From NCBI RefSeq assembly GCF_040436405.1, contig NZ_AP031575.1, positions 872,501-936,500 on the forward strand: a stretch of 64,000 nt of DNA, given 5' to 3'. Of the stretch, positions 37,555 through 46,391 are shown piece after piece. The DNA comes from Marinomonas sp. THO17 (GTDB lineage: Bacteria; Pseudomonadota; Gammaproteobacteria; Pseudomonadales; Marinomonadaceae). Position numbers and translations under genes: made by a program. The stretch's first letter is position 1; each line of letters opens with the position of its first letter. Under the pieces are notes generated by a model, which did no database searches, was not told where the DNA came from, and worked only from the letters and a program-made list of their open reading frames with translations.

Positions 37555-37648
37555 AGGCTGACCTCCTTACCCTCTTGCCCTACTTGAACTTCCACTTCCA
37601 CCAGAGCTTGAATCCAATTAAGAGAAGACATCATAGTTTCACCTCCTT
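37511..37648 (-). repeat. Direct repeat at the xdhC start
   Basis: A 46-bp exact repeat at 37511-37556 and 37591-37636 (period 80 bp), extended by matching ACCTCCTT (ribosome-binding site on the minus strand) at 37561-37568 and 37641-37648. It duplicates the xdhC start codon, first 14 codons and Shine-Dalgarno. Confidence 0.92.
37551..37634 (-). CDS. 27-aa leader ORF formed from a duplicated xdhC start
   Basis: Reading from the upstream ATGATG at 37634: MMSSLNWIQALVEVEVQVGQ then EGKEVSL and a TGA that overlaps the xdhC ATG. It has its own AGGAGGTG site. The first 15 residues equal those of XdhC; the rest is out-of-frame spacer. Probably not functional as a peptide but placed to couple or dampen xdhC translation. 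Confidence 0.5.
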   Translation of the reverse strand: MMSSLNWIQALVEVEVQVGQEGKEVSL

Positions 37649-37661
37649 TTTCACCCTATTG

Positions 37662-39995
37662 TTATGACGCTTTCGCGCCAGCTTGATAGGCTTTCGCTGC
37701 TTGCAAAGCATAGTACACAGCTTCCGGTGTCGCGGGTGCAGATAAAGGCGGTGATAACTGATAATCACATAGAGAAGCGCATGCATCTTTTAATGCACAC
37801 CATACGGAAATCCCCAACATCAATGGTGGCTCACCAACGGCTTTGGAGCGATACACGGTTTCTTCACTGTTGGCGCGATCAAAAAGTTTCACGGTGAGCT
37901 TTTCTGGCACATCGGCGGAGGTTGGAATTTTATAATTCGCCGGACTGTTGGTGGTAATACGTCCTTTGTCATCCCAGCTAAGTTCTTCCGACGTTAGCCA
38001 GCCCATGCCTTGCACAAAAGCCCCTTCTATCTGGCCAATATCAATGTGCGAGTTAATGGAGTAGCCCACATCGTGCAGAATGTCCACCTGCGTCACCTTA
38101 TATTCTCCCGTTAAGGTATCGACAATCACTTCCGATACCGAAGCGCCGTTGGCGAAATACAAGAAAGGTCGACCTTTTGCGGCTTTTCTGTCGTAACCAA
38201 TTTTCGGCGTTTTATAAAACCCCGTCGACGACAAAGACACCCGGTTCATATAGGCCAATTTGATGAATTCAGGGAAGCCCATGCTGTCGGCTCCCAAACT
38301 CACCACATCGTCTGCAATGGCAAAGTCTTCGGCTGAAATGGCAAACTGCTCAACAGCGAATTCACGTAATCGCTCCTTAATAGTATTGGCAGCGTCTAAG
38401 GCCGCCATACCATTTAAGTCCGTTCCCGCGGATGCCGCCGTGGGCGAAGCATTCGGCACCTTATCAGTACGTGTCGCCCCCACATTGACCCTTTGATAAT
38501 CAATGCCAAACGCCTTCGCAACAATTTGTGCCACCTTGGTGTATAAACCCTGTCCCATTTCCGTGCCACCGTGACTCACATGAACACTGCCATCTGTGTA
38601 CACATGCACCAAAGCTCCGCCTTGGTTAAGGTGTTTGGAAGTGAAGGAAATACCGAATTTCACCGGAGTTAAGGCTAAGCCCTTTTTCAGATACGGGCTT
38701 TGTCGATTATAAGCTTTGATGGCCTCACGGCGAGCACGATAGTCGGAACTCACCTCCAATTCCTCGATCAAGCTTAACAACACATCTTCTTCAATCTGCT
38801 GACCATAAGGCGTGGTGTCTTTGCCCGTTTGATAGCAATTCAGCTTACGAATGTCCAACGCGTCTTTGCCGACTTTGCAGGCAATTTCTTCAATAATGTT
38901 TTCCGCTAACAGCACCCCTTTGGGGCCACCAAAACCACGAAATGCCGTATTGGAAACCGTGTGAGTTTTGCCTCGATAACCACTGATACGAGCATTGGGT
39001 AAGAAATAAGCATTGTCAGCATGAAACATGGCCCGATCCACCACACCATCGGATAAGTCTGCGGTACAGCCACATTTGCCCACCATGTCGTATTCCGCCG
39101 CGACAATTTCACCTTGCTGTGTAAAACCCACTTGATATGAATTCCAGAAGTCGTGACGTTTACCCGTTTGCACCATATCGTCTTGACGTGGCATGCGGTA
39201 TTTCACTGGACAACGGTTGCGCACCGCCAATACCGCCGCCATGCACCCGAGTGTCGCCGCTTGCGATTCTTTTCCGCCAAAGCCGCCGCCCATACGTCGC
39301 GTTTCCACCAGCACTTGAGCAACGGGCAAATCCAATACCCGCGCCACCAATTTCTGCACTTCTGCTGGGTGTTGTGAAGAAGCAAACACCTGTACTCCCC
39401 CGTCTTCATTCGGAATAGCGACACTGATTTGGCCTTCCAAATAAAAGTGCTCCTGACCTTTAATATAGAGATCCGACGACAAGGTATGCTCAGCTTGTGC
39501 TAATGCGGTTTTACTGTCGCCGCAACGAATGGTGTGGGTAGGTAAAACAAACTCTTGGCGCGCCAATGAGTCTTTTGGATGCAAGGTAGCGGCTTTACTC
39601 TGATAAGTAATTTCAGCCAATTCCACCGCTTGTTTCGCGGCTCGCAAATTGGTGGCCGCCACGGCAAAAATAGGCTGACCAATATAATGAACAAAATCCC
39701 CTGCCAATAACATATCACCACTTAATACAGGGGAGACATCAGGGTCCCCAGGAATGTCTGCTTGCAAGATCACATCCACCACACCCGGGTAAGCTTTTAC
39801 CTTATCCAAATTTATCGACACTATGTCAGCAAAGGCTTCAGTGGACTTGCCTGTAGCCACATGAAGCTCATTGGGCCACTCTGGCATGTCATCAATATAC
39901 ACCGCGTCTCCCGTCACATGCTTGAGGGCGGATTCGTGACTGGGTAAGGCTTTGGTATCCTGCCCTGTGATAAGATTGTCCGGCAATTTACGCAT
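37662..39995 (-). CDS. xdhB: Xanthine dehydrogenase, molybdopterin-binding subunit
   Basis: A 777-aa large subunit: GDAVYIDDMPEWPNELHVA start, GGGFGGKESQAA (Moco loop ~240), AFRGFGGPKG (substrate Arg region ~340), GGTEMGQGLYTKVAQI, PTAASAGTDLNG, and the C-terminal SKAVGEPPLMLGISV with catalytic Glu (~718). With XdhA it oxidises hypoxanthine to xanthine and xanthine to urate. Overlaps xdhA by 8 bp, so translation is coupled. Length normal. Confidence 0.95.
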   Translation of the reverse strand: MRKLPDNLITGQDTKALPSHESALKHVTGDAVYIDDMPEWPNELHVATGKSTEAFADIVSINLDKVKAYPGVVDVILQADIPGDPDVSPVLSGDMLLAGDFVHYIGQPIFAVAATNLRAAKQAVELAEITYQSKAATLHPKDSLARQEFVLPTHTIRCGDSKTALAQAEHTLSSDLYIKGQEHFYLEGQISVAIPNEDGGVQVFASSQHPAEVQKLVARVLDLPVAQVLVETRRMGGGFGGKESQAATLGCMAAVLAVRNRCPVKYRMPRQDDMVQTGKRHDFWNSYQVGFTQQGEIVAAEYDMVGKCGCTADLSDGVVDRAMFHADNAYFLPNARISGYRGKTHTVSNTAFRGFGGPKGVLLAENIIEEIACKVGKDALDIRKLNCYQTGKDTTPYGQQIEEDVLLSLIEELEVSSDYRARREAIKAYNRQSPYLKKGLALTPVKFGISFTSKHLNQGGALVHVYTDGSVHVSHGGTEMGQGLYTKVAQIVAKAFGIDYQRVNVGATRTDKVPNASPTAASAGTDLNGMAALDAANTIKERLREFAVEQFAISAEDFAIADDVVSLGADSMGFPEFIKLAYMNRVSLSSTGFYKTPKIGYDRKAAKGRPFLYFANGASVSEVIVDTLTGEYKVTQVDILHDVGYSINSHIDIGQIEGAFVQGMGWLTSEELSWDDKGRITTNSPANYKIPTSADVPEKLTVKLFDRANSEETVYRSKAVGEPPLMLGISVWCALKDACASLCDYQLSPPLSAPATPEAVYYALQAAKAYQAGAKAS

Positions 39996-41478
39996 GATCC
40001 ACCCCCTTGTTGCCTATGTCTTGACCAAGAGCCAACCAGGATTCAGGCACTGGGTGGCCTGAAAGCGTCGGCACGGGATCACCTTTTAACTCCAACCAAG
40101 CTTTACGTACTAAATTACTCGCCATATCGAGACGATATTGCGCGCTGGCCCGCATATCACTCATGGGCTTTAATTCCTCACGCAAAGCCTGCAAAGCTTG
40201 CTCTAATGCTACCTCATCTGTGAGCGCCACATCTTGCAAACAAGCCTCCGCAGCGTTAGCACGAATGGGGGTAGCGGCCATACCGCCAAACGCGAGACGA
40301 ACGTCAGTCATTCGCCCTTCATTAACCCTAAAACGCGCGGCTAATAGCACACTGGAAATGTCGTCTTCCATACGTTTGGAGACTTTATAGAAACGGTGAA
40401 AATCCGCCAGCTTGTCCAACGCAATGTGGAAAGCAACGAGGCATTCATCATCGGCCAACTGGGTGTGTTTATAGCCTAAATAAAATTCCGACATCTTAAC
40501 CATACGGCTAGAACCATCAACTTTGTCCAACCGCACATCGGCATCAAACGCCAGCAAAATAGGAGGCATATCGGCAATAGGCGAGGCATTTGCCACATTG
40601 CCACCTAGGGTGCCGCGATTACGAATCTGTCGTGACGCAATACGACTCAGCAGATGATAAAGCTGCGGATAAGCGACTTGACTAAAGTCCTCCAATTGAC
40701 TGTAAGTGACGCCAGCACCAATTATAAGTTGCTCACCCTGCGCTTCTAACTGCTGAATCTCAGCCACATTATTAAGATCAATCAGCAGATTAAAATCTTT
40801 ATAACGCTGGGTGTTTTCCAGCATTAAATCTGTTCCACCCGCGATAAATTCCGCATCTGGATACTGCTGTTTTGCTGCGAGGGCTTCCGCTAAGCTTGTG
40901 GGGCGCAAATAATTTGTATTGGTTGCTGATTGCTCTAGATCAGCTAATGCGGTTTTCAACCAGTCCTGTTGACTCAACAAATGATCTTGCTGTCCTGCCA
41001 TCGCAAGCCCAGCTTCAATAATGGGGCGATAGCCAGTACAGCGGCATAGGTTTCCAGAAATGGCATCGCACACAGATTCACGATCCAAGACCTGATCTGT
41101 CTGAGCAAGATTTTCATACAAGCCTGCCAAAGACATCACAAAACCCGGTGTACAAAAACCACACTGTGAACCGTGGGCATCGACCATGGATTGTTGAGCA
41201 GGATGAAGGCCTTCTCCCAATTCAGCTAAATACTCGACTGACACCACATGCTTGCCTGCCAGAGACTGCAAAGGGGTAATGCAAGAATTAAGGGTGAAAT
41301 AGGTTACTTTGCCCTCTTCCAGTGCACCAACAAGCAGCGTGCACGCACCACAATCGCCCGATGCACAGCCTTCTTTCGTTCCCGTTAAACCGCGCTTTTC
41401 TCGCAAATAGCGTAACGCAGTAAAATCACTGGGGAGCGATGTTTCCTCAACCACACGGTCGTTTAATATGAATTTCAA
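39988..41478 (-). CDS. xdhA: Xanthine dehydrogenase, FeS/FAD subunit
   Basis: A 496-aa small subunit: plant-type 2Fe-2S cluster CASGDCGACTLLVG (~38-51) with CITPLQ Cys, second cluster CGFCTPGFVMSL and CRCTGYRPI (~108-155), FAD domain with FIAGGTDLMLE and RNRGTLGGNVANASPIADMPP (~300). First gene of the minus operon. A sigma-54-like promoter lies ~34 bp upstream. Confidence 0.95.
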   Translation of the reverse strand: MKFILNDRVVEETSLPSDFTALRYLREKRGLTGTKEGCASGDCGACTLLVGALEEGKVTYFTLNSCITPLQSLAGKHVVSVEYLAELGEGLHPAQQSMVDAHGSQCGFCTPGFVMSLAGLYENLAQTDQVLDRESVCDAISGNLCRCTGYRPIIEAGLAMAGQQDHLLSQQDWLKTALADLEQSATNTNYLRPTSLAEALAAKQQYPDAEFIAGGTDLMLENTQRYKDFNLLIDLNNVAEIQQLEAQGEQLIIGAGVTYSQLEDFSQVAYPQLYHLLSRIASRQIRNRGTLGGNVANASPIADMPPILLAFDADVRLDKVDGSSRMVKMSEFYLGYKHTQLADDECLVAFHIALDKLADFHRFYKVSKRMEDDISSVLLAARFRVNEGRMTDVRLAFGGMAATPIRANAAEACLQDVALTDEVALEQALQALREELKPMSDMRASAQYRLDMASNLVRKAWLELKGDPVPTLSGHPVPESWLALGQDIGNKGVDHA

Positions 41479-41511
41479 AGCTCTCTCCTCATGCCTCTTT
41501 GTCTGTCACGA

Positions 41512-41528
41512 TGCAAAAACCTGACCAA
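41512..41528 (-). promoter_or_regulatory. Weak sigma-54-like promoter for xdhABC
   Basis: On the minus strand: TTGGTCA, five bases, TTGCA. The invariant GG and GC are at correct spacing and the -12 box is perfect, but the -24 box departs from TGGCAC at three places. Placed to start transcription ~20 nt before xdhA. Confidence 0.35.
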
Positions 41529-41610
41529 TCGTACAGACTTTTCTAACATTAAAGCCCATTCCCTGAGATTTCACAATGCCAGCCGTTAAAAACGTCAAGC
41601 CCCATAAAAC

Positions 41611-41626
41611 TGGAACATTAGTTGCA
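41611..41626 (+). promoter_or_regulatory. Sigma-54-like promoter for the NMT1-type ABC/deaminase/oxygenase operon
   Basis: TGGAAC-ATTAG-TTGCA: five of six -24 positions and all -12 positions match TGGCAC-N5-TTGCW with exact spacing. Start would fall near 41637, ~65 nt before the binding-protein gene. No NtrC dyad recognised by eye. Confidence 0.5.
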
Positions 41627-41703
41627 AAAGAATGTGAAATGAAACGACTGAATCAAATTTCAGACCCTTTTCTTTATTTAAGGCACACTAACGGAGAGAA
41701 TCC

Positions 41704-42684
41704 ATGAAAAAAGTATTACGCGCTTCCTTACTTGCCAGCCTAATAGTCAGTACTTCTGTCCTCGCCGCAGACCAAGTGACCTTCCAGCTAGATTGGTTAC
41801 CAGGGGGCGACAAAGCACCTGTGTATGTGGGGATTCAGCAAGGGTTCTTTGCCGAAGAAGATTTGCAAGTAAGCATTGCCAGTGGTCGTGGTTCCACCGA
41901 TGCTCTAACCAAAATGGCCACTGGGCAATCTGACATAGGCAGTTCTGACATCAGTGCCTTAATGGCGGCAAAAGCCCAAGATGATGTGCCTGTGGTCGCC
42001 GTTATGCCCTATTTCACACAAGCACCTCACGCTTTTTTCGCCTTAAAAAGCAGCGGCATAGCTTCCATTAAAGATTTAAAAGGCAAAAAAGTCGCCACTT
42101 CGCCCTTTACCTCATCAAATGCCTTCTTGCCTTTGGTGCTAAAAGAAAACAATTTAAGCGAGAGTGATATCAAGCTGGTGAAAGCAGATCCAGGCGCTCT
42201 AGCACCCATGATGATAACAGGTAATACCGACGCCATTATTGCTTGGGTGACCAACACGGCTTTGTTTAGCGCACAAGCCAAAAATGCCGGTAAAGAAATT
42301 GTCGAAATGCCTTGGTCTGACTCAGGGCTGTCGTTATACAGTTCCTCTCTACTTGCTTCAGAGCGTTTCCTTGAGGAACGCCCAGAGGTGGCTAAACGCT
42401 TTATTAAAGCCTTCGCTAAAGCCGTCAAATTCACCTACGAAAACCCACAACAAGCAGGCGAAGACCTTCATAAAATGGTACCGGAAGTGGATGCAGACAT
42501 TGTCGCAGCGCAAATCAAAAGCATCACAGGCTTGGTATTCAACGATGTCACTGAAAAAGATGGCTTCGGTCATTTTACTGCACAGCGAATTAAACAAACT
42601 TGGGATTACGCTGCCAAAGCCAATGGTCTGAGTGAAGACGCCCTTGATCCAGAAACTGTGGTCGACAGCAGCTTCTTCAAGTAA
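41704..42684 (+). CDS. NMT1/THI5-type ABC substrate-binding protein
   Basis: A 326-aa periplasmic protein with signal peptide (~1-21, ending VLAAD). VTFQLDWLPGGDKAPVYVGIQQGFFAEEDL is the NMT1/SsuA/ThiY-like start; GQSDIGSSDISALMAA follows. Related proteins bind hydroxymethylpyrimidine, sulfonates, taurine or nitrate. Here the operon also has a purine-type deaminase and stands opposite xanthine dehydrogenase, so a nucleobase-like ligand is the best guess. Confidence 0.88.
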   Translation: MKKVLRASLLASLIVSTSVLAADQVTFQLDWLPGGDKAPVYVGIQQGFFAEEDLQVSIASGRGSTDALTKMATGQSDIGSSDISALMAAKAQDDVPVVAVMPYFTQAPHAFFALKSSGIASIKDLKGKKVATSPFTSSNAFLPLVLKENNLSESDIKLVKADPGALAPMMITGNTDAIIAWVTNTALFSAQAKNAGKEIVEMPWSDSGLSLYSSSLLASERFLEERPEVAKRFIKAFAKAVKFTYENPQQAGEDLHKMVPEVDADIVAAQIKSITGLVFNDVTEKDGFGHFTAQRIKQTWDYAAKANGLSEDALDPETVVDSSFFK

Positions 42685-42715
42685 TTCGAATCATCTTAAG
42701 TAAGGCGGCCTTTAC

Positions 42716-43498
42716 ATGGATCAGCAAAAAAACTCGGCTTATGTCAGCATGAAAGGGGTGGGCCACCAATACGATTCACAAACCTCGTTAGTGGTAAAAG
42801 ACATAGACTTGGACATTCACCGTCACGAATTCGTGGCGGTGGTTGGGCCGTCAGGCTGTGGCAAATCCACCCTGTTACGCATGGTCTCTGGCTTATTAAT
42901 TCCATCACAGGGAAAAGTGTCAGTTTTTAATCGCCCTGTTACCGAACCGAGAGATGATGTAGGAATCGTTTTTCAAAAGGCCAATTTATTGCCTTGGCTA
43001 ACGGTACGTAAAAATGTTCTATTTCCCCTAAAGCATAAGTATGGACGTTACTCTGAATCAGACGAAAAACGTGCAAATGAATTATTAGACATGGCTGGAT
43101 TGAGTCAGTTTGCCGACAAAATGCCAGATGAATTGTCTGGTGGGATGCAACAAAGGGTTGGCATAGTGCGGGCCTTGTTATTGAACCCTGACATTTTATT
43201 AATGGATGAGCCCTTTTCCGCGTTAGATGCCTTAACCCGAGAACAGATTGGTTTTGATTTATTAAAAATCTGGCATGATCATCCGAAAACTGTCCTCTTT
43301 ATTACCCACTCCATTAGTGAAGCCGTATTACTGTCTGATCGCATTCTGGTGATGAGCAAACGCCCCGGTACGGTTTTGGACTTAATCGAGGTGGACTTAC
43401 CTCGTCCTCGCACCTCCAAAACCATTAATTCGCCACGCTTTGCGGAACTCACCGACTTAATCCGAGGCTATATTTATGAACCAGAAGTCCCAGCCTAA
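42716..43498 (+). CDS. ABC transporter ATP-binding protein (SsuB/ThiZ-like)
   Basis: A 260-aa ATPase: Walker A GPSGCGKST (~43-51), Q-loop VFQKANLLPWLTVRKN, signature ELSGGMQQRVGIVRAL (~140), Walker B ILLMDEPFSALD, switch His in LFITHSISEAV. This is the nitrate/sulfonate/pyrimidine subfamily. 31 bp after the binding protein; its end overlaps the permease start by 23 bp. Confidence 0.93.
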   Translation: MDQQKNSAYVSMKGVGHQYDSQTSLVVKDIDLDIHRHEFVAVVGPSGCGKSTLLRMVSGLLIPSQGKVSVFNRPVTEPRDDVGIVFQKANLLPWLTVRKNVLFPLKHKYGRYSESDEKRANELLDMAGLSQFADKMPDELSGGMQQRVGIVRALLLNPDILLMDEPFSALDALTREQIGFDLLKIWHDHPKTVLFITHSISEAVLLSDRILVMSKRPGTVLDLIEVDLPRPRTSKTINSPRFAELTDLIRGYIYEPEVPA

Positions 43499-44267
43499 GC
43501 AATGGCTGACTCAGCAAGCAAACCGTTTTGCACCCGCACTCTTCTTTATTGGTTTGCTGATATTGTGGGAAGGCATCTGTCGGGTTGGCAAGGTGCCTAA
43601 TTACATTTTGCCTTCCCCTTCCGCCATAGTAACGGCTTTTTTTCAGGTCGATTTCTCTCGCTGGATGGTGCATTTGTGGGCAACCCTAAGAGTCGCCCTT
43701 ATGGGGTTCCTGTTGTCGATTTTCATTGCCATTCCTTTGTCCATCGGCATGATGCGCTCGCAATTAATGAATCGCATCTTGTACCCTGCCTTAATCGTTA
43801 TCCAGTCTACCCCCGTGGTGGCTGTGGCACCTTTGATCATAGTTTTGTTAGGCACAGAAGACCCATCACGGGTGCTGATTACCTGCTTGATCACCTTCTT
43901 CCCATTGGTGGTGTCGACCACTACTGGCATGTTGGAAACACCTCCTGAGATGATCGAACTCAGCCAATCCTTGCGAGCACCACGCTATCGCGAAACCTGG
44001 CAAATTCGCATTCCTTACGCCATACCACATATTTTCAGTGGCTTACGTGTATCCATTACCTTAGCCATCATTGGTGCCGTGGTCGCGGAATTTGTCGCCG
44101 CCGAAGAGGGATTGGGTTATTTCATCCAGTTCTCAACCTCTTTCTTTAAAATTCCTCAAGCCTTTGCTGGTTTGATTTTCTTATCCATCATCAGCTTATT
44201 ACTCTTTAAGTCGGTGCAATGGATTCAGGCATGGCTTTTTCCATGGAGCTTACCCAAAACCAAATAA
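43476..44267 (+). CDS. ABC transporter permease (SsuC/ThiX-like)
   Basis: A 263-aa permease with ~6 TM helices and the EAA-type loop ELSQSLRAPRYRETWQIRIPYAIPHIFSGLR (~155-185). Start at 43476 follows GAGG and lies inside the ATPase gene, implying coupled translation. Completes a one-permease ABC importer with the two preceding genes. Confidence 0.92.
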   Translation: MNQKSQPKQWLTQQANRFAPALFFIGLLILWEGICRVGKVPNYILPSPSAIVTAFFQVDFSRWMVHLWATLRVALMGFLLSIFIAIPLSIGMMRSQLMNRILYPALIVIQSTPVVAVAPLIIVLLGTEDPSRVLITCLITFFPLVVSTTTGMLETPPEMIELSQSLRAPRYRETWQIRIPYAIPHIFSGLRVSITLAIIGAVVAEFVAAEEGLGYFIQFSTSFFKIPQAFAGLIFLSIISLLLFKSVQWIQAWLFPWSLPKTK

Positions 44268-44315
44268 CCCCAAGACAAAAAAACCAAAACTTGTAGCGGC
44301 ACATAGAGAAAAAAC

Positions 44316-44813
44316 ATGACCCTTTCAATACAAGACGATCAGCTATCAAAACAGGATAAAGATTTTCTCCGCCAGAGCTTCGCTTTAGCAGAAGAAGCCA
44401 AGCAACAAGGCATTCATCCGTTTGCAGCCCTATTAGTGGATGAAGATGGTGAAATCCTCATGACTCAGGTAAATGGCTATTTACCCGATTTCGATATGAC
44501 AGGTCACGCTGAACGAAAGCTAATGACACGTGCTAGTAAGGCGTATCGCCCTGATTTTCTCGCTAATTGCACCATGTATGTGTCGGCGGAACCTTGCGCC
44601 ATGTGTGCAGGGGCGGCTTATTGGGCAGGATTGGGGCGGCTTGTTTATGGCTTAAGCGAAGCCAGCCTCAAAATCATTACGGGTAATCACCCCGAAAATC
44701 CGACCCTAGACCTCCCTTGTCGTACGGTTTTTGATTCTGGCCAACGCCAAGTTGAAGTGCTTGGCCCTTGCCTTGAAAAAGAGGCCGCAAAATTGCATGA
44801 GAATTTCTGGTAA
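44316..44813 (+). CDS. Cytidine-deaminase-fold nucleobase deaminase (guanine deaminase-like)
   Basis: A 165-aa zinc deaminase: GHAERKLMTRA (zinc His and catalytic Glu ~66-68) and SAEPCAMCAGAAYWAG (two zinc Cys ~95/98), IHPFAALLVDEDGE at the N-terminus. GNHPENPTLDLPCRTVFDSGQ at the C-terminal half is unlike tRNA-adenosine deaminase TadA and fits guanine-deaminase-like nucleobase deaminases. It would turn guanine (or a modified guanine) into xanthine, which the neighbouring XdhAB oxidises to urate. Confidence 0.83.
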   Translation: MTLSIQDDQLSKQDKDFLRQSFALAEEAKQQGIHPFAALLVDEDGEILMTQVNGYLPDFDMTGHAERKLMTRASKAYRPDFLANCTMYVSAEPCAMCAGAAYWAGLGRLVYGLSEASLKIITGNHPENPTLDLPCRTVFDSGQRQVEVLGPCLEKEAAKLHENFW

Positions 44814-44926
44814 CACCAAGGTTAAATAAACACTCATAGAAATACCGGAGTAGAAGCTGTCAGGCGGTACGTTCAAGTCTCGCCAGGTCATTGCTCCATT
44901 TTCCAAAAGTAATATTAGGAGATGCT

Positions 44927-45916
44927 ATGACCGCTTCATACTCACTGGAAGAACTTAATCGCGAAACCACCTTTGGTGGTGCAGGACAAGACGCCGATGA
45001 CAGAGACATTCCTGTCATCGACATGAGCGACTTTGAGAATCGCCGAGACGAAATACGCGAACAACTTTGGCTAGCCGCCACCGAAATTGGCTTTTTCCAG
45101 CTCAGTCATCATGGTATTGCACAGCAGGATATTGATGCTGCCTTTAAAGAGTCTGAGCGCTTCTTTGCGTTACCAGAAAGCATTAAAGGCAAATACTTAA
45201 GGCCCAAAGGCGTCAACGCAGGGTGGGAAAGTCGCAGCCAAATTCGCCCATCTACTGGTACAGAGGATCAAAAAGAATCCTACCAAATTACCCAATATCA
45301 TATGGATGGCCTCTGGCCAACAGAGGAAGAGTTACCTCATTTTCAAGCCAACACCCTATCGTTTGAAAAACAGTGCTGGCAACTGGGTATGAAGGTACTG
45401 TCTTGCTTCGCAGAAAAGTTAGGTTTCGAGCAGGACTTCTTCAGTAAGGCTCATGATCCGCAACAAAGTGATTATCAAAGCACCTTGCGTTTACTGCATT
45501 ATTACCCTACTCAAGGCGTAACAGAACAAGGCAATATTTGGCGCGCCGGTGCTCATACTGACTTTGATTGCCTGACGTTACTCTTCCAACATGAAGGGCA
45601 CGGAGGATTGCAAGTCTGCCCGGGAGAAGAAGCACAAAGCCAACGTTGGACCAACATTCCCCCTCGTAGTGAGGTAATCACCTGTAATATTGGTGACATG
45701 CTAATGCGCTGGAGTGACGATCAACTCAACTCGAATTTACACAGAGTGCGTCTACCAAGAATCAATGAATATTGTGGCAGTCGCCACTCTATCGCTTTCT
45801 TTTGTCAGGCCAATAAATCGCAAATCATTCAAGGGCCAAACAAACGCTATCAAGCCATTCGTGCCGATGACTTCCTCAATCAGCGAATCCAAGCCAACTT
45901 TGTAGACAAAAAGTAA
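44927..45916 (+). CDS. Fe(II)/2-oxoglutarate-dependent oxygenase, isopenicillin N synthase-like (second)
   Basis: A 329-aa oxygenase: DIOX_N (IPVIDMSDFENRRDEIREQL...IGFFQLSHHGI), iron ligands in GAHTDFDCLTLLFQ (~206/208) and LNSNLHRVRLP (~265), 2OG-binding RHS in GSRHSIAFF. Start at 44927 after TAGGAGATGCT; an upstream ATG at 44891 lacks a site. Last gene of the operon with ABC importer and deaminase. Some members of this fold oxidise pyrimidine methyl groups (thymine 7-hydroxylase), so demethylation or hydroxylation of an imported nucleobase is plausible. Low similarity to the first oxygenase at 31.3 kb suggests a different substrate. Confidence 0.86.
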   Translation: MTASYSLEELNRETTFGGAGQDADDRDIPVIDMSDFENRRDEIREQLWLAATEIGFFQLSHHGIAQQDIDAAFKESERFFALPESIKGKYLRPKGVNAGWESRSQIRPSTGTEDQKESYQITQYHMDGLWPTEEELPHFQANTLSFEKQCWQLGMKVLSCFAEKLGFEQDFFSKAHDPQQSDYQSTLRLLHYYPTQGVTEQGNIWRAGAHTDFDCLTLLFQHEGHGGLQVCPGEEAQSQRWTNIPPRSEVITCNIGDMLMRWSDDQLNSNLHRVRLPRINEYCGSRHSIAFFCQANKSQIIQGPNKRYQAIRADDFLNQRIQANFVDKK

Positions 45917-45919
45917 CCC

Positions 45920-45957
45920 TTTAAAACCAAATCGCAGCCCTGCGATTTGGTTTTAAA
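45920..45957 (+). terminator. Strong terminator after the purine-type operon
   Basis: A 17-bp perfect stem with core AACCAAATCGCA / TGCGATTTGGTT and GCCC loop, extending through TTTAAA ends (45920-45936 and 45941-45957). Only four T directly after the core, so it may also act on the opposite strand. Confidence 0.8.
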
Positions 45958-46157
45958 ACTGTCCATTAATTTTAAATTTTTAATAGCTTGAATAATTCAC
46001 TTCTTTCTTTACTCAGTTTCATAAAAAATAAAATTCAACTACACTCATAATTCTTAACTTAAATCTTTACTTAAGTTTAACCCGAATGGGTAGAAACAAA
46101 CCCATAAAACTTCCAAAAAATTAATATTAACCTATTAATTTAAAAGGGAAATTTTTT

Positions 46158-46173
46158 TGGCACTCTAATTGCT
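46158..46173 (+). promoter_or_regulatory. Near-perfect sigma-54 promoter
   Basis: TGGCAC-TCTAA-TTGCT matches the -24/-12 consensus TGGCAC-N5-TTGCW at every fixed position. Transcription to the right would begin near 46185, ~695 nt before the activator gene at 46880. Confidence 0.75.
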
Positions 46174-46307
46174 ACTAATAAAGTCTTAATGTAAAAAAGG
46201 GTTGTTTCGACCCAATAAGCTTCAACGCAAGATGATTTATCTAAGGATCGAATATTTTATCCAAGCGAATTTCAAATAAAATTTCGTCATAATATAAAGG
46301 GATAAAA

Positions 46308-46391
46308 ATGCATGAGGTCAAAAGGATTATGTTGATTTTTGACCTTGTCATTCAGGCTTTTCTCTCTTATAGGATAAGTTTTAAAGTGTAA
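46308..46391 (+). CDS. Possible 27-aa small ORF downstream of the sigma-54 promoter
   Basis: ATG at 46308 preceded by AAAGGG at ~10 bp; product MHEVKRIMLIFDLVIQAFLS then YRISFKV. Hydrophobic middle, basic ends: could be a tiny membrane peptide. Support is only position and ribosome-binding site. Confidence 0.25.
   Translation: MHEVKRIMLIFDLVIQAFLSYRISFKV
46315..46345. promoter_or_regulatory. Inverted repeat AGGTCAAAA...TTTTGACCT
   Basis: Perfect 9-bp arms (46315-46323, 46337-46345) with 13-nt loop, inside the leader after the sigma-54 promoter. It overlaps the start of the small ORF. Could be an RNA hairpin or a protein-binding dyad. Confidence 0.4.

Noticed and set aside
44316..44813. tRNA-specific adenosine deaminase TadA
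   Set aside because: The zinc motifs are shared, but the C-terminal HPENPTLDLPCRTVF segment and operon context with transporter and oxygenase fit a nucleobase deaminase better.
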